Shown here piece after piece: positions 31,073 to 37,940 of a DNA stretch of 44,894 nt (its first letter is position 1; each line of letters opens with the position of its first letter). The position numbers and the translations under genes are program-made. This DNA is from a virus, in the IMG/VR virus record IMGVR_UViG_3300043464_002495, positions 1-44,894 of that record. The stretch is one strand, 5' to 3'. The notes under the pieces are model-generated. The model was given only the letters and a program-made list of their open reading frames with translations. It ran no database searches and was not told the DNA's origin.

Positions 31073-31271
31073 TAAAAAAAGTTTCTTTCGTCCTCTACCC
31101 AGGTCGGGCAAACTTTCAGTCCATCTCTGTTGAGATGTGTGTTTCCACTGTATCTAATACAACTTACTTTCCCAGTCGTTCTCCCTATACGACAATGTAC
31201 GTTCCCCTACGGATATCACTCCGCTTCTCATCATGTGGGGCACACTAGGGGGTGATGAACCCTGCCACGTG
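31073..31271 (-). ncRNA. Structured spacer RNA between tRNA-Arg and tRNA-Met
   Basis: About 200 nt without a gene, rich in hairpins (CATCTC/GAGATG near 31120-31135, GTCGT/ACGAC near 31177-31193, and CCCCTA/TAGGGG arms near 31205 and 31252). Far longer than a normal tRNA spacer; class unknown. Confidence 0.45.
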
Positions 31272-31344
31272 TAGTCCCGTCAGGATTCGAACCTGAATCA
31301 AAGAGGTAGAAGCTCCTTATGTTAATCCATTACACTACGGGACC
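31272..31344 (-). tRNA. tRNA-Arg (anticodon TCT)
   Basis: Acceptor GGTCCCG/CGGGACT (G-U first pair) with A73, T8, anticodon stem AGGAG/CTCTT with loop CTTCTAC, and T arm TCAGGTTCGAATCCTGA. It reads AGA codons, frequent in AT-rich phage genes. CCA is not encoded. Confidence 0.9.
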
Positions 31345-31382
31345 AAAAAATCACACTTTAAAACCATAAAGGTTTAGGTTAG

Positions 31383-31454
31383 TATTCCGACGGAGGATCG
31401 AACTCCGAACTAGGCATAGAAAGTGCCTCGTGATCACCATTTCACTACCGGAAC
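31383..31454 (-). tRNA. tRNA-Glu (anticodon TTC)
   Basis: Acceptor GTTCCGG/TCGGAAT with A73, anticodon arm AGGCA-CTTTCTA-TGCCT, and T arm CGGAGTTCGATCCTCCG. CCA is not encoded. Confidence 0.9.
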
Positions 31455-31733
31455 AAAAGTAGTGGTTACTCCATTGGGATGTTTCACCACCTAATACGTG
31501 AGAGGATGTACTGTCCTTGTTCTCACGGGTATAGGTTTATCACATCAACCATTACCAAAAAACGATTGGTTTTTCTCGTCAACCCAATAAAACGTTCTCA
31601 TACTTTGTCACTTAATTTTAGGTGTTTGTGACCTCATTTCTGAGAAAGAACTCTACTATTTACACCCCCATTTTTTTAAAACGTGGGACCCGCACCCCAC
31701 CTTGAACTTGTACTTCGTTCTATTAAGCGTTTT
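31455..31733 (-). ncRNA. Structured spacer RNA between tRNA-Leu and tRNA-Glu
   Basis: About 280 nt. Hairpins on the minus strand include CGTGAGA/TCTCACG near 31497-31530, and a T-arm-like GTGGG ... CCCAC hairpin inside an AACG/CGTT stem near 31680-31730. No ORF. Class unknown. Confidence 0.45.
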
Positions 31734-31816
31734 TGGTAGTCCGGGAGGGACTTGAACCCTCACGCTTGCGCATTCGATCTTAAGCCGAACGTGTATACCA
31801 ATTTCACCACCGGACC
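31734..31816 (-). tRNA. tRNA-Leu (anticodon TAA)
   Basis: Acceptor GGTCCGG/CCGGACT, A73 and encoded CCA; leucine D arm GGTGAAATTGGTATACACG; anticodon arm TTCGG-CTTAAGA-TCGAA; short variable arm TGCGC/GCG; T arm GAGGGTTCAAGTCCCTC. Confidence 0.93.
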
Positions 31817-32490
31817 ATTTGAGGGTGAGAGGTCCTCTGTGTTGTCTGTACTGTTGAATCTACCCCAAAGGGGCATACTATTCATTCTTAGCATCCGTTC
31901 AGTTTTCCTTTCTCAAGGGAACAACACATTTTTAAAAGTAAGGGAGATTTTTTACTTCTTCCAGAACAAAGTTTTATGTCTGCGGCTACCTCAGACGACT
32001 CACCTTCTCAAAATGAGTACCTTACTTTAATATTAATACCTGGCTCCAAGTAGCATGAATGAGTTTAGTATTTACACCGTGCACAATGACGGGATTATTT
32101 CTCTATTCACCATCCAATAGACATAACACATTACTTGGTTTGTGTTAGTGATATTCTTAGTAGGAATTACTTAACCCTAAAACTCCTTGGGTGTCACTTG
32201 TCTACCTTCAGCAGATAATCCTTTTTAATATGTGATGTAGTAGTCGACAACAACACTCGTTTCACCATCTCTTGTCAACAGGTCTATGAACTTAACGAGT
32301 TCACCTTTTCTTACCACCACAATATTTTTTAAAAAGGGGATAAGGCAGGAGTTACATTCTATTTTGCGTTCCATCTCAAGAAAGGCCTATTACCAGTGGG
32401 TTCGTGGTTACCTTATCCCTTTATTTAATATGTCAATGAACTTCTTCTTTTTACGGGAGTAGGACACTCATCTCTAAACTTCCTACCCCC
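31817..32490 (-). ncRNA. Large structured RNA (about 670 nt) leading the tRNA operon
   Basis: No credible ORF in about 670 nt, yet clear long-range and local pairing on the minus strand: ACGGG-GGTAGGA with TCCTACTCCCGT at the 5' end (32491-32450), GGGATAAGG with CCTTATCCC (near 32420 and 32340), AAAGTAAG with CTTACTTT (near 32030 and 31940), and a GTCTG/CAGAC hairpin (near 31980-31998). A host-type promoter starts it and tRNA-Leu follows. Size, structure and position next to phage tRNAs recall the GOLLD and ROOL ornate RNAs, but I cannot assign it to either. Confidence 0.65.
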
Positions 32491-32503
32491 GTTGTTTGTC
32501 TTA

Positions 32504-32511
32504 CAAATATA
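32504..32511 (-). promoter_or_regulatory. Host-type -7 element of the RNA operon
   Basis: The minus strand reads CTTATATTTGTAAGAC about 13 nt upstream of the first stem of the large RNA. Confidence 0.7.
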
Positions 32512-32540
32512 AGTAGAATATTTTAATCTACCAAATTTTT

Positions 32541-32717
32541 TTAATTTTTATTTTTCCATTCCTTCCAAGTATCAAAATCCTTTAGTTCCTCAAATTTTTG
32601 ATTCATCTTTTCTTTTGCTTTATCAATCAAATCCTTTACCAAATCTCTATCAATTGGAAGGTAACCTAATACTTGGTTAACTTCATTTTCCAATTCTTCA
32701 AATATTTTCTTTCCCAT
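32541..32717 (-). CDS. Small helical protein, 58 aa
   Basis: The frame reads MGKKIFEELENEVNQVLGYL and ends with a charged helix and Trp pair (TWKEWKNKN). It lies between a lipoprotein gene and the RNA operon promoter. No family recognised. Confidence 0.6.
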   Translation of the reverse strand: MGKKIFEELENEVNQVLGYLPIDRDLVKDLIDKAKEKMNQKFEELKDFDTWKEWKNKN

Positions 32718-32743
32718 ATTAATTTATATAAAATTATTTTTTT

Positions 32744-33205
32744 TTATTTTGCATTATCAATCACAACATAGATTGTATCAATTACTTTACCTTCAGTTTT
32801 ACAATCACAATCTGATTTTGATTTATCACCAAACATATTAGCAATTGGGTCTTTATCAAGGACAATAACTTCTTTAACAAAATAATTTGTTTCACCTCTA
32901 TTATTAAACCAGTTCTTACCAAAAGTTTGATGGTATTTAATTTTTACCTTCCATCCATTGGTTGCTGCAGAATCAAGTGTTGAAATAACCTTTGGGTCAT
33001 TGGCATCATTATCAACGGAGAACTCAAATGGAGTTGCACTATTCATTCCTGTTTGAGTTGTGTTTAGAGTTCCTTCCCAAGAATCATAAACAAGACCTTT
33101 TTCCGAAAACTTGGTGATCATTCCGATACGTTCACCATTTGAATAATTTTCAGTACATGAACCCAACATTGCAATAACTCCGATTGCTAAAAACAATTTT
33201 TTCAT
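32744..33205 (-). CDS. Lipoprotein of a Bacteroidetes family, 153 aa
   Basis: Signal sequence MKKLFLAIGVIAMLGSCTEN with lipobox MLGS|C. The mature part contains GERIGMITKFSEKGLVYDSW, FSVDNDANDP, NGWKVKIKYHQ and WFNNRGETNYFV, all characteristic of a small family of unknown function common in Bacteroidetes genomes. It ends with a short Cys-rich DCDCKTEGK tail. Probably acquired from a host and exposed in the periplasm or on the surface. Confidence 0.75.
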   Translation of the reverse strand: MKKLFLAIGVIAMLGSCTENYSNGERIGMITKFSEKGLVYDSWEGTLNTTQTGMNSATPFEFSVDNDANDPKVISTLDSAATNGWKVKIKYHQTFGKNWFNNRGETNYFVKEVIVLDKDPIANMFGDKSKSDCDCKTEGKVIDTIYVVIDNAK

Positions 33206-33231
33206 AATCTTTTTTTTTTAATTTTATAATA

Positions 33232-33468
33232 TTAATTTATTTCGTTAAATAGGGATTCACGTTTCCTATTCACCCTATCCTCAAGTGGCCAAATAATTTC
33301 ATAATGATACTTATTCCAAAATTTATCAGGAGTACCCCTCATTAATTGGTTTTCAAAATTACGAATTAATTTCTTGGCAGTTAATGTTTGTTTCCATGTT
33401 TCACAAGAATCAATAACATTTTCAATCCATCTTGTTACATCTCCGTAATGTCTACTTCTTTTTTCCAT
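33232..33468 (-). CDS. Hypothetical basic protein, 78 aa
   Basis: The ATG at 33468 (MEKRSRHYGDVTRWIENVID) is chosen because a TATATTTG promoter lies 16 nt upstream at 33484-33491; the longer frame would cover it. The protein is helical with many Arg and Trp residues. Unknown function. Confidence 0.65.
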   Translation of the reverse strand: MEKRSRHYGDVTRWIENVIDSCETWKQTLTAKKLIRNFENQLMRGTPDKFWNKYHYEIIWPLEDRVNRKRESLFNEIN

Positions 33469-33483
33469 ATCAATTATTTTTAT

Positions 33484-33491
33484 CAAATATA
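33484..33491 (-). promoter_or_regulatory. Host-type -7 element TATATTTG
   Basis: The minus strand reads CTTATATTTGATAAAA; it decides the start of the 78-aa gene. Confidence 0.6.
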
Positions 33492-33525
33492 AGATTATTT
33501 TTTTAATCAAACAATATAAAAACAA

Positions 33526-33556
33526 AAAACCCCTAACATTTCTGAAAGGGGTCTTT
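33526..33556 (-). terminator. Intrinsic terminator
   Basis: CCCCTAACATTTCTGAAAGGGG forms a mismatched stem; on the minus strand CCCCTTTCAGAAATGTTAGG is followed by GGTTTTTTG. It lies downstream of the DUF5856-like gene. Confidence 0.5.
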
Positions 33557-33582
33557 TAATTGATGATACGTATATCTTAAAA

Positions 33583-34080
33583 TTATTTTAAAAATCTTAA
33601 TTTATATAATGTAGAATTTATCAACTCACAAACAGTGTCTATTTGATTCTGTATGTAAGAATCTTTACAACAATCTCTTAACGATTCTATCTTCTCACAC
33701 AAATCTTTTAAATATGTAATTGTATTTTCTGTCCCAGAATAATCTTTCAGTTCGTAGTTTTGGTACCCTTTAAGTATTTCATATTTACCCTGATAAGACT
33801 CTACCAAACCATCTATTAAATCACCCACAGTATCATAATAACCATTTAAAGCCATGTGTTCAGCATATGATTCTGTTTGTAAATGGAATGTATGTATTTG
33901 TGTTCTAGAATGAAATATTTGTGAAATCATTTCAGTATAGTCTTTTGTGGAATCACCAGATTTTACATCTTCAGTATCTTGAGTTTCTTCTTCCTCTTCT
34001 TGTTCAACAATTCTTCCTTTTCTAAGGATTTCATTAACAATTGCTGATGAAGTTCTAGCGTTATTGAAATTTCTATTCAT
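33583..34080 (-). CDS. DUF5856/ferritin-like protein with possible packaging leader, 165 aa
   Basis: The N-terminus MNRNFNNARTSSAIVNEILR then KGRIVEQEEEEE has a basic/hydrophobic stretch ending near IVE|Q, a weak version of the leader. The main domain, SRTQIHTFHLQTESYAEHMA then LNGYYDTVGDLIDGLVESYQ, has the His and Glu spacing of DUF5856, a four-helix ferritin-like fold found in phages (compare Dps). Metal binding is plausible. A late-type element is present upstream. Confidence 0.55.
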   Translation of the reverse strand: MNRNFNNARTSSAIVNEILRKGRIVEQEEEEETQDTEDVKSGDSTKDYTEMISQIFHSRTQIHTFHLQTESYAEHMALNGYYDTVGDLIDGLVESYQGKYEILKGYQNYELKDYSGTENTITYLKDLCEKIESLRDCCKDSYIQNQIDTVCELINSTLYKLRFLK

Positions 34081-34129
34081 ATCTATAATTCTTTATTATA
34101 AATATGTTATAAGAAACAAAAAAAGTCCA

Positions 34130-34717
34130 TTATTCTAAAAATTTTAAAACCTTTTCTTTCACACCTAATTGTTTAATACCTTCCGAACTTTTTGGTGTTA
34201 GAACAAAATTATCAATTCTCCAATCTCCCCAACCTTCCCAATCTTCACCAGTTTTACCCATGTTTAGATCATCAACAGAAACCCAATGTGTTACTTCAGG
34301 ATGATCATGTAAGTATTGTTTCATTTCAATTACACGAATCATTTCTAATTCCTGACGTGGATTCCAATACCAAGTCATATCTTTATGCCAAGTACAAGTT
34401 TGGATATTTGGTGTAAGTGCGATTGGTCTTTTGATAATACCCTGACTTTCGTAGTAATCACCAAGTTCTTCAAGTGTTGCGTGTAGTTTCCAATCAGATG
34501 ACACAACAATTTCACAATCAGTTTCCTCAATAATTTCATTAAGAATCTGAACAGACTTTTTATCAAAATCATCAAAACGATACTCAACAGGAGCATCTTT
34601 AATATTAGGTGAAGAATCAGGATTTGCTGAACGGTATTTTGCCCATTTCTTTTTTCTTCCACCCCAATTATTGGATAAACAAATTACACCATCATGATCC
34701 AAAAATAAAACCTTCAT
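34130..34717 (-). CDS. HAD-superfamily protein, RNA-repair (Swiss Army Knife) type, 195 aa
   Basis: HAD motif I is FLDHDGVICL (D-x-D), motif II is EIVVSSDWK, and a WVSVDDLNMG segment provides the acidic motif near the C-terminus. The VVSSDW block and the long cap-like insertion fit the HAD domain linked to RNA repair. It overlaps the small upstream ORF (TAATG) and shares the neighbourhood with a cyclic-phosphate receiver-like protein. Substrate not shown. Confidence 0.65.
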   Translation of the reverse strand: MKVLFLDHDGVICLSNNWGGRKKKWAKYRSANPDSSPNIKDAPVEYRFDDFDKKSVQILNEIIEETDCEIVVSSDWKLHATLEELGDYYESQGIIKRPIALTPNIQTCTWHKDMTWYWNPRQELEMIRVIEMKQYLHDHPEVTHWVSVDDLNMGKTGEDWEGWGDWRIDNFVLTPKSSEGIKQLGVKEKVLKFLE

Positions 34718-34842
34718 TACTTTAATTTTACACCAATTAGTTTTTTAATATTTCTTTTAAACCTCATCCTGAGATACCTGTCAACAATTTTACCAACATT
34801 TTTTTTTTGTTCTTTTGTTAGTTTATATTCTTTTTCTTCCAT
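34717..34842 (-). CDS. Small basic protein, 41 aa
   Basis: The frame reads MEEKEYKLTKEQKKNVGKIV and ends RNIKKLIGVKLK. It overlaps the HAD gene start as TAATG and follows the receiver-like gene closely, so it belongs to that operon. Unknown. Confidence 0.55.
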   Translation of the reverse strand: MEEKEYKLTKEQKKNVGKIVDRYLRMRFKRNIKKLIGVKLK

Positions 34843-34844
34843 AA

Positions 34845-35327
34845 TTAATAATGTTCTATATGTACTCTAACACATGTTTCAGGTTGTCCCTCATTTTTTA
34901 AGAAATTGTTAATGTAACCCATAATATTGGCCGAGCCGATTGGGTTAGCTGAATGCACTACTATTCTAGGGAACACAAATTCTTTATTTTTCTTTTCACT
35001 TCTAGTCATGTTGATTCTGTCTTCGTTGATTGAGTAAAAATGATTTACCAACCACTTAGCAGCATCATAACCAGTTTTTTCTGTGATATTATTATAATCC
35101 AAATTATAATTAGGTTTTACATTTCTGTAATACTCATCCATTGCAGTATCTCCCAAATCATGGTCCAATGAAATTACTTCAATGTTATTTAAACCAACTT
35201 CACTAACCTTATTAAGAAGTTCTTCATAAGAACGAACAACAGTCCATTCTTCAATACCATCAATCCAAGCATTATTAGGATTTATTGGTGTACGAATATC
35301 ATCTAGATATATGTAATAAGTTTTCAT
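34845..35327 (-). CDS. Cyclic-phosphate-processing receiver-like (cREC) protein, 160 aa
   Basis: YIYLDDIRTP near the N-terminus, VISLDHDLGD at about residue 52, TGYDAAKWL at about 88, and VVHSANPIGSANIM near 125 are the motifs of the receiver-derived domain associated with cyclic-phosphate RNA end processing. Length is usual for a stand-alone copy. Together with the HAD gene it suggests repair of cleaved tRNAs or other RNAs. The promoter lies only four bases before the ATG, so the mRNA may be leaderless. Confidence 0.7.
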   Translation of the reverse strand: MKTYYIYLDDIRTPINPNNAWIDGIEEWTVVRSYEELLNKVSEVGLNNIEVISLDHDLGDTAMDEYYRNVKPNYNLDYNNITEKTGYDAAKWLVNHFYSINEDRINMTRSEKKNKEFVFPRIVVHSANPIGSANIMGYINNFLKNEGQPETCVRVHIEHY

Positions 35328-35331
35328 GTTA

Positions 35332-35339
35332 CAAATATA
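35332..35339 (-). promoter_or_regulatory. Host-type -7 element with ATG four bases downstream
   Basis: The minus strand reads ATATATTTGTAACATG; transcription from it would start at or inside the start codon. Confidence 0.6.
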
Positions 35340-35346
35340 TTAAAAA

Positions 35347-35655
35347 TTACATAATAAAATAACATTCATCTAATTTATATGTCACCCCATTAGTTGATTC
35401 TATATGGAAAACGGGTTGAATCGCGTAAAACTTTTCAACCCCCTTTAATTCAGGTTTTTCCATTGTACTATCACCTTTAGGTGAATGGTTAGCTTTGTAT
35501 AAAATTCTTTTTTCAGTGTCCTCATCAAATAATAAAGTACCTGATGAAAAAATTTTTTCTACAACGCCTTTGGTTCTACTACCATACTTACTTTTATAGA
35601 TAAATTCTTTACCTACATATGATTCGTTGAATGCCTCTAATACCTTATCATCCAT
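35347..35655 (-). CDS. Hypothetical protein, 102 aa
   Basis: A beta-rich protein (VGKEFIYKSKYGSRTKGVVE ... FSSGTLLFDEDTEK) that may be an SH3-like barrel. It is two bases after the phosphoesterase gene and co-transcribed with it. No family recognised. Confidence 0.65.
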   Translation of the reverse strand: MDDKVLEAFNESYVGKEFIYKSKYGSRTKGVVEKIFSSGTLLFDEDTEKRILYKANHSPKGDSTMEKPELKGVEKFYAIQPVFHIESTNGVTYKLDECYFIM

Positions 35656-35657
35656 TT

Positions 35658-36362
35658 TTACACAAATTCTAATTCGTTAGTATCTTTATCCCACAAAACA
35701 GTTACAGGTTTGTTGCGATATTCATATCGTCCATTTAAAACAGCTGCATTAATGTAGTGAGTGTTACCATCAAACACATAACCATAACCTTCGTGAATGT
35801 GCCCAAATACACAGATTTTTGGTTTGATTTCTTCCACTTTCTTCATCAGTTCTTCACAACCAACATTTAAGTTATCGTACTTTACATAATCCAATTTACC
35901 AAATGGTGGACCATGAGTGATAAGAATATCAGTGTTAGCCGGAATCAAATCCCACTTTTCTTTTAAAGCTTCTCCTCGTGGAAGATTAAAAGCCCAATTA
36001 AAGAACTCAGGTTGCCAAGGTGTACCCCAAATCTTGACCATATCAATGTATTCCACTTCACCTTCACCCAACATGATTAAATCATCTTGTAGGTATTCAA
36101 TATTTTTATAACCTGTTAGAATACCTTTCATTTCTTCAGGGTAATCTTGGAATCCAAAATCATGGTTACCAGCAATAAACAATTTATGGTCGTATTGATT
36201 TAAAGCATCATACCATTTAGCAAAGTTTTCAATCTCTGTTTTATAACCTCTGCTAGTTAGATCACCTGCATGAATAAGAATGTCACCACCAGGAAGAAAC
36301 CCATTAAGTTTTTCGTGTTTGGTGTGAGTATCACTAATAAATGTTATTTTCCACTTTTTCAT
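35658..36362 (-). CDS. Calcineurin-like metallophosphoesterase, 234 aa
   Basis: The ATG at 36362 gives MKKWKITFISDTHTKHEKLN; an upstream extension would cross the promoter. Metal motifs are SDTHTKH, GDLTSRG, AGNHDFGF, ITHGPPFGK and FGHIHEGYG in the standard order. The protein resembles small bacterial and phage phosphoesterases of the Ser/Thr-phosphatase superfamily acting on cyclic nucleotides or nucleic-acid ends. Substrate unknown. The -7 element ends only five bases before the ATG. Confidence 0.8.
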   Translation of the reverse strand: MKKWKITFISDTHTKHEKLNGFLPGGDILIHAGDLTSRGYKTEIENFAKWYDALNQYDHKLFIAGNHDFGFQDYPEEMKGILTGYKNIEYLQDDLIMLGEGEVEYIDMVKIWGTPWQPEFFNWAFNLPRGEALKEKWDLIPANTDILITHGPPFGKLDYVKYDNLNVGCEELMKKVEEIKPKICVFGHIHEGYGYVFDGNTHYINAAVLNGRYEYRNKPVTVLWDKDTNELEFV

Positions 36363-36366
36363 AAAA

Positions 36367-36374
36367 CAAATATA
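36367..36374 (-). promoter_or_regulatory. Host-type -7 element next to start codon
   Basis: The minus strand reads TTATATTTGTTTTATG; it implies a leaderless or very short 5' UTR for the phosphoesterase mRNA. Confidence 0.55.
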
Positions 36375-36404
36375 ATAAAGATTATTCTTTTGGCAAAACA
36401 AAAA

Positions 36405-36476
36405 GTACAAAGGAGGGAATTGAACCTTCGTCTAAGCCTTGGCAAGGCCTTGTAATAACCATTATACGACTACCGC
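36405..36476 (-). tRNA. tRNA-Gly-like (anticodon GCC), acceptor stem not paired
   Basis: The anticodon arm AGGCC-TTGCCAA-GGCTT and D arm are good for glycine, and the 5' strand GCGGTAG is typical, but the 3' strand after the T arm reads CTTTGTA and cannot pair with it. The T stem also has one mismatch (GAAGG/CCCTC). The 3' part looks as if taken from another tRNA. Likely a chimeric or dead gene. Confidence 0.45.
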
Positions 36477-36482
36477 TTTTAA

Positions 36483-36602
36483 TTATTTATTTTTTCTTTT
36501 AAGAATAAGTTTTTTTATTCTTTTAATCAACTTACTATTTTTACTTTTTCCCCTAAAAATTTCTCTGTGTGATTCTAATTTTCCTTCTAATATAACTTTC
36601 AT
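36483..36602 (-). CDS. Small basic peptide, 39 aa, leader-like start
   Basis: The frame reads MKVILEGKLESHREIFRGKS and ends in a Lys-rich helix (KRIKKLILKRKNK). The VILE|G start could be a cleavage site, which would make it a tiny packaged basic protein. It lies between two tRNA-like elements. Weak support. Confidence 0.4.
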   Translation of the reverse strand: MKVILEGKLESHREIFRGKSKNSKLIKRIKKLILKRKNK

Positions 36603-36635
36603 TAATTTCTTTTTTTTTATTTTGTTATTTTATTA

Positions 36636-36709
36636 AGGAGTAGGTGGGTCATGCTCCCACACCCCAAACATTGAAAATGTTCGGTAAGAGCTACTTGTTT
36701 ATCTACCCC
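36636..36709 (-). tRNA. tRNA-Glu-like (anticodon TTC) with non-canonical loops
   Basis: Acceptor GGGGTAG/CTACTCC and anticodon arm GAACA-TTTTCAA-TGTTT are fully paired and the length is 74 nt. However the T loop is AGCATGA instead of TTCGANN, and the D loop lacks the GG pair, so the usual D-T loop contact is impossible. Divergent or degenerate. Confidence 0.5.
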
Positions 36710-36887
36710 TTATGTTGTTGTGCCGCTCTGGAATCGAACCAGATTTAAAAAGCTTATGAGACTTCCCAAGATACCCAATCTTATCTATATGTCCCATGAT
36801 ATTAATTATTAATAGTGATTGGGTGGTGAATAAAATAACCATTAAGGTTAGAGATATCATTAGAGATATTTTAAATGTTCTTGTCAT
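36699..36887 (-). CDS. Possible small membrane peptide overlapping a tRNA-like element
   Basis: The frame starts MTRTFKISLMISLTLMVILF and has one strong membrane segment, then runs through the Met-tRNA-like element to its stop. A late-type AAATATTTATTG element touches the start. Either a short membrane gene cut by tRNA-derived sequence, or chance. Confidence 0.35.
   Translation of the reverse strand: MTRTFKISLMISLTLMVILFTTQSLLIINIMGHIDKIGYLGKSHKLFKSGSIPERHNNIRGR
36719..36797 (-). tRNA. tRNA-Met-like (anticodon CAT), acceptor stem not paired
   Basis: The anticodon arm GAAGT-CTCATAA-GCTTT and T arm TCTGGTTCGATTCCAGA are canonical and a D-arm hairpin AAGAT/ATCTT is present, but the 3' strand GCGGCAC has no complementary 5' strand. 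The 5' limit is approximate. Probably a pseudo-tRNA. Confidence 0.4.
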
Positions 36888-36958
36888 AACAATAAATATT
36901 TAAAAACAACTTAAAATTTTATTCTCTAAAATGATTTAAATATTATATATATTAACTA

Positions 36959-36968
36959 ATATTTATTA
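36959..36968 (+). promoter_or_regulatory. AATATTTATT element (candidate late promoter)
   Basis: The plus strand reads CTAATATTTATTAGTATG, so it ends at the first codon of the SprB-like operon. Confidence 0.45.
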
Positions 36969-36970
36969 GT

Positions 36971-37939
36971 ATGAGGTTTTTATTAACAATAATATTTACA
37001 TTATTTTTTGGTAACATTTTTTCACAATGTAACAACAATAATACTATTTGTACTTCAGGTACGGCAGGACCATTTAATTTTGGTAATGGTGGTCCAGCTG
37101 TTAGTACTTGTTTAGATTGGATGGGTAGTTCTAGATTTGTTTACATCATATTATATATCACACAATCAGGTCCACTTAATTTATATATTGACGGTAATGG
37201 TGCTACAGGTTATTTAGATGTTGCCGTATTTAATATACCTTCAGGTGTTACACCTTGTACAGCAATCCAAAATGATGCGAATCAGATTGGATGTAGTTAC
37301 GCACAAAATTCAGGTGGGTGTAATCAATTTGGTAACTCATTTCCTTGCACAAGTAACGCTCCCGCACCAAATGTTGTAGCCGGTCAAGTTGTTATGATTG
37401 TTGTTGAGGATTGGATGAATGGTGCTTCTACAAACTTTACACTACAATTAGGTCCACCACCTAGTGCACAAACTGGTCCACCAAATACAACAATAACACC
37501 TGTCGGACCTTTTTGTACGACTTCACCTACAACCCAACTACAATCGGTTAATATGGGTGGCACATGGTCAGGACCTGGTGTTTCATCAACAGGTGTTTTT
37601 AATCCTACAACAGCAGGGGTTGGCACACATACAATAACTTATACTTTGGGTCAAGCACCTTGTCAATCAATTAGTACCACAACAATTACAGTTAATTCTT
37701 CATCGGTGACACCAACGTCAACAAATGTTACTTGTTTTGGTCTTTGTAACGGAACTGCAAGTGCCAATGTTACTGGTTCATCATATTTATGGTCAAATGG
37801 AGCTACAACTCAAACAATATCAAACTTATGTCCGGGAACATATAATGTTACGGTCACACAAAACGGATGCACTTCAACAGGGAGTGTAACCATAACCCAA
37901 CCACCACAGTTTAATGTGGGTAATATAATACATAATTAA
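36971..37939 (+). CDS. Secreted protein with SprB-type repeat, 322 aa
   Basis: Signal peptide MRFLLTIIFTLFFGNIFSQ. Domain 1 (to about residue 160) is a Cys-containing beta domain with VVIVVEDWMNG-like character. Domain 2 has GGTWSGPGVSSTGVFNPTTA, an Ig-like repeat also in the next gene. Domain 3 (from about 255) reads VTCFGLCNGTASANVTGSSY, LWSNGATTQTI, PGTYNVTVTQNGCTSTG and VTITQP, the SprB repeat signature from flavobacterial gliding adhesins. It is the first gene of a three-gene operon. The last residues have no sorting domain, which lies in gene three. Confidence 0.75.
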   Translation: MRFLLTIIFTLFFGNIFSQCNNNNTICTSGTAGPFNFGNGGPAVSTCLDWMGSSRFVYIILYITQSGPLNLYIDGNGATGYLDVAVFNIPSGVTPCTAIQNDANQIGCSYAQNSGGCNQFGNSFPCTSNAPAPNVVAGQVVMIVVEDWMNGASTNFTLQLGPPPSAQTGPPNTTITPVGPFCTTSPTTQLQSVNMGGTWSGPGVSSTGVFNPTTAGVGTHTITYTLGQAPCQSISTTTITVNSSSVTPTSTNVTCFGLCNGTASANVTGSSYLWSNGATTQTISNLCPGTYNVTVTQNGCTSTGSVTITQPPQFNVGNIIHN

Positions 37940-37940
37940 A

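Noticed and set aside
30884-31111. 75-codon open frame on the minus strand
   Set aside because: It runs straight through tRNA-Met(CAT) and a structured spacer and has no protein-like composition.
31752-32030. 92-codon plus-strand frame
   Set aside because: Antisense to tRNA-Leu and to the large structured RNA; no initiation context.
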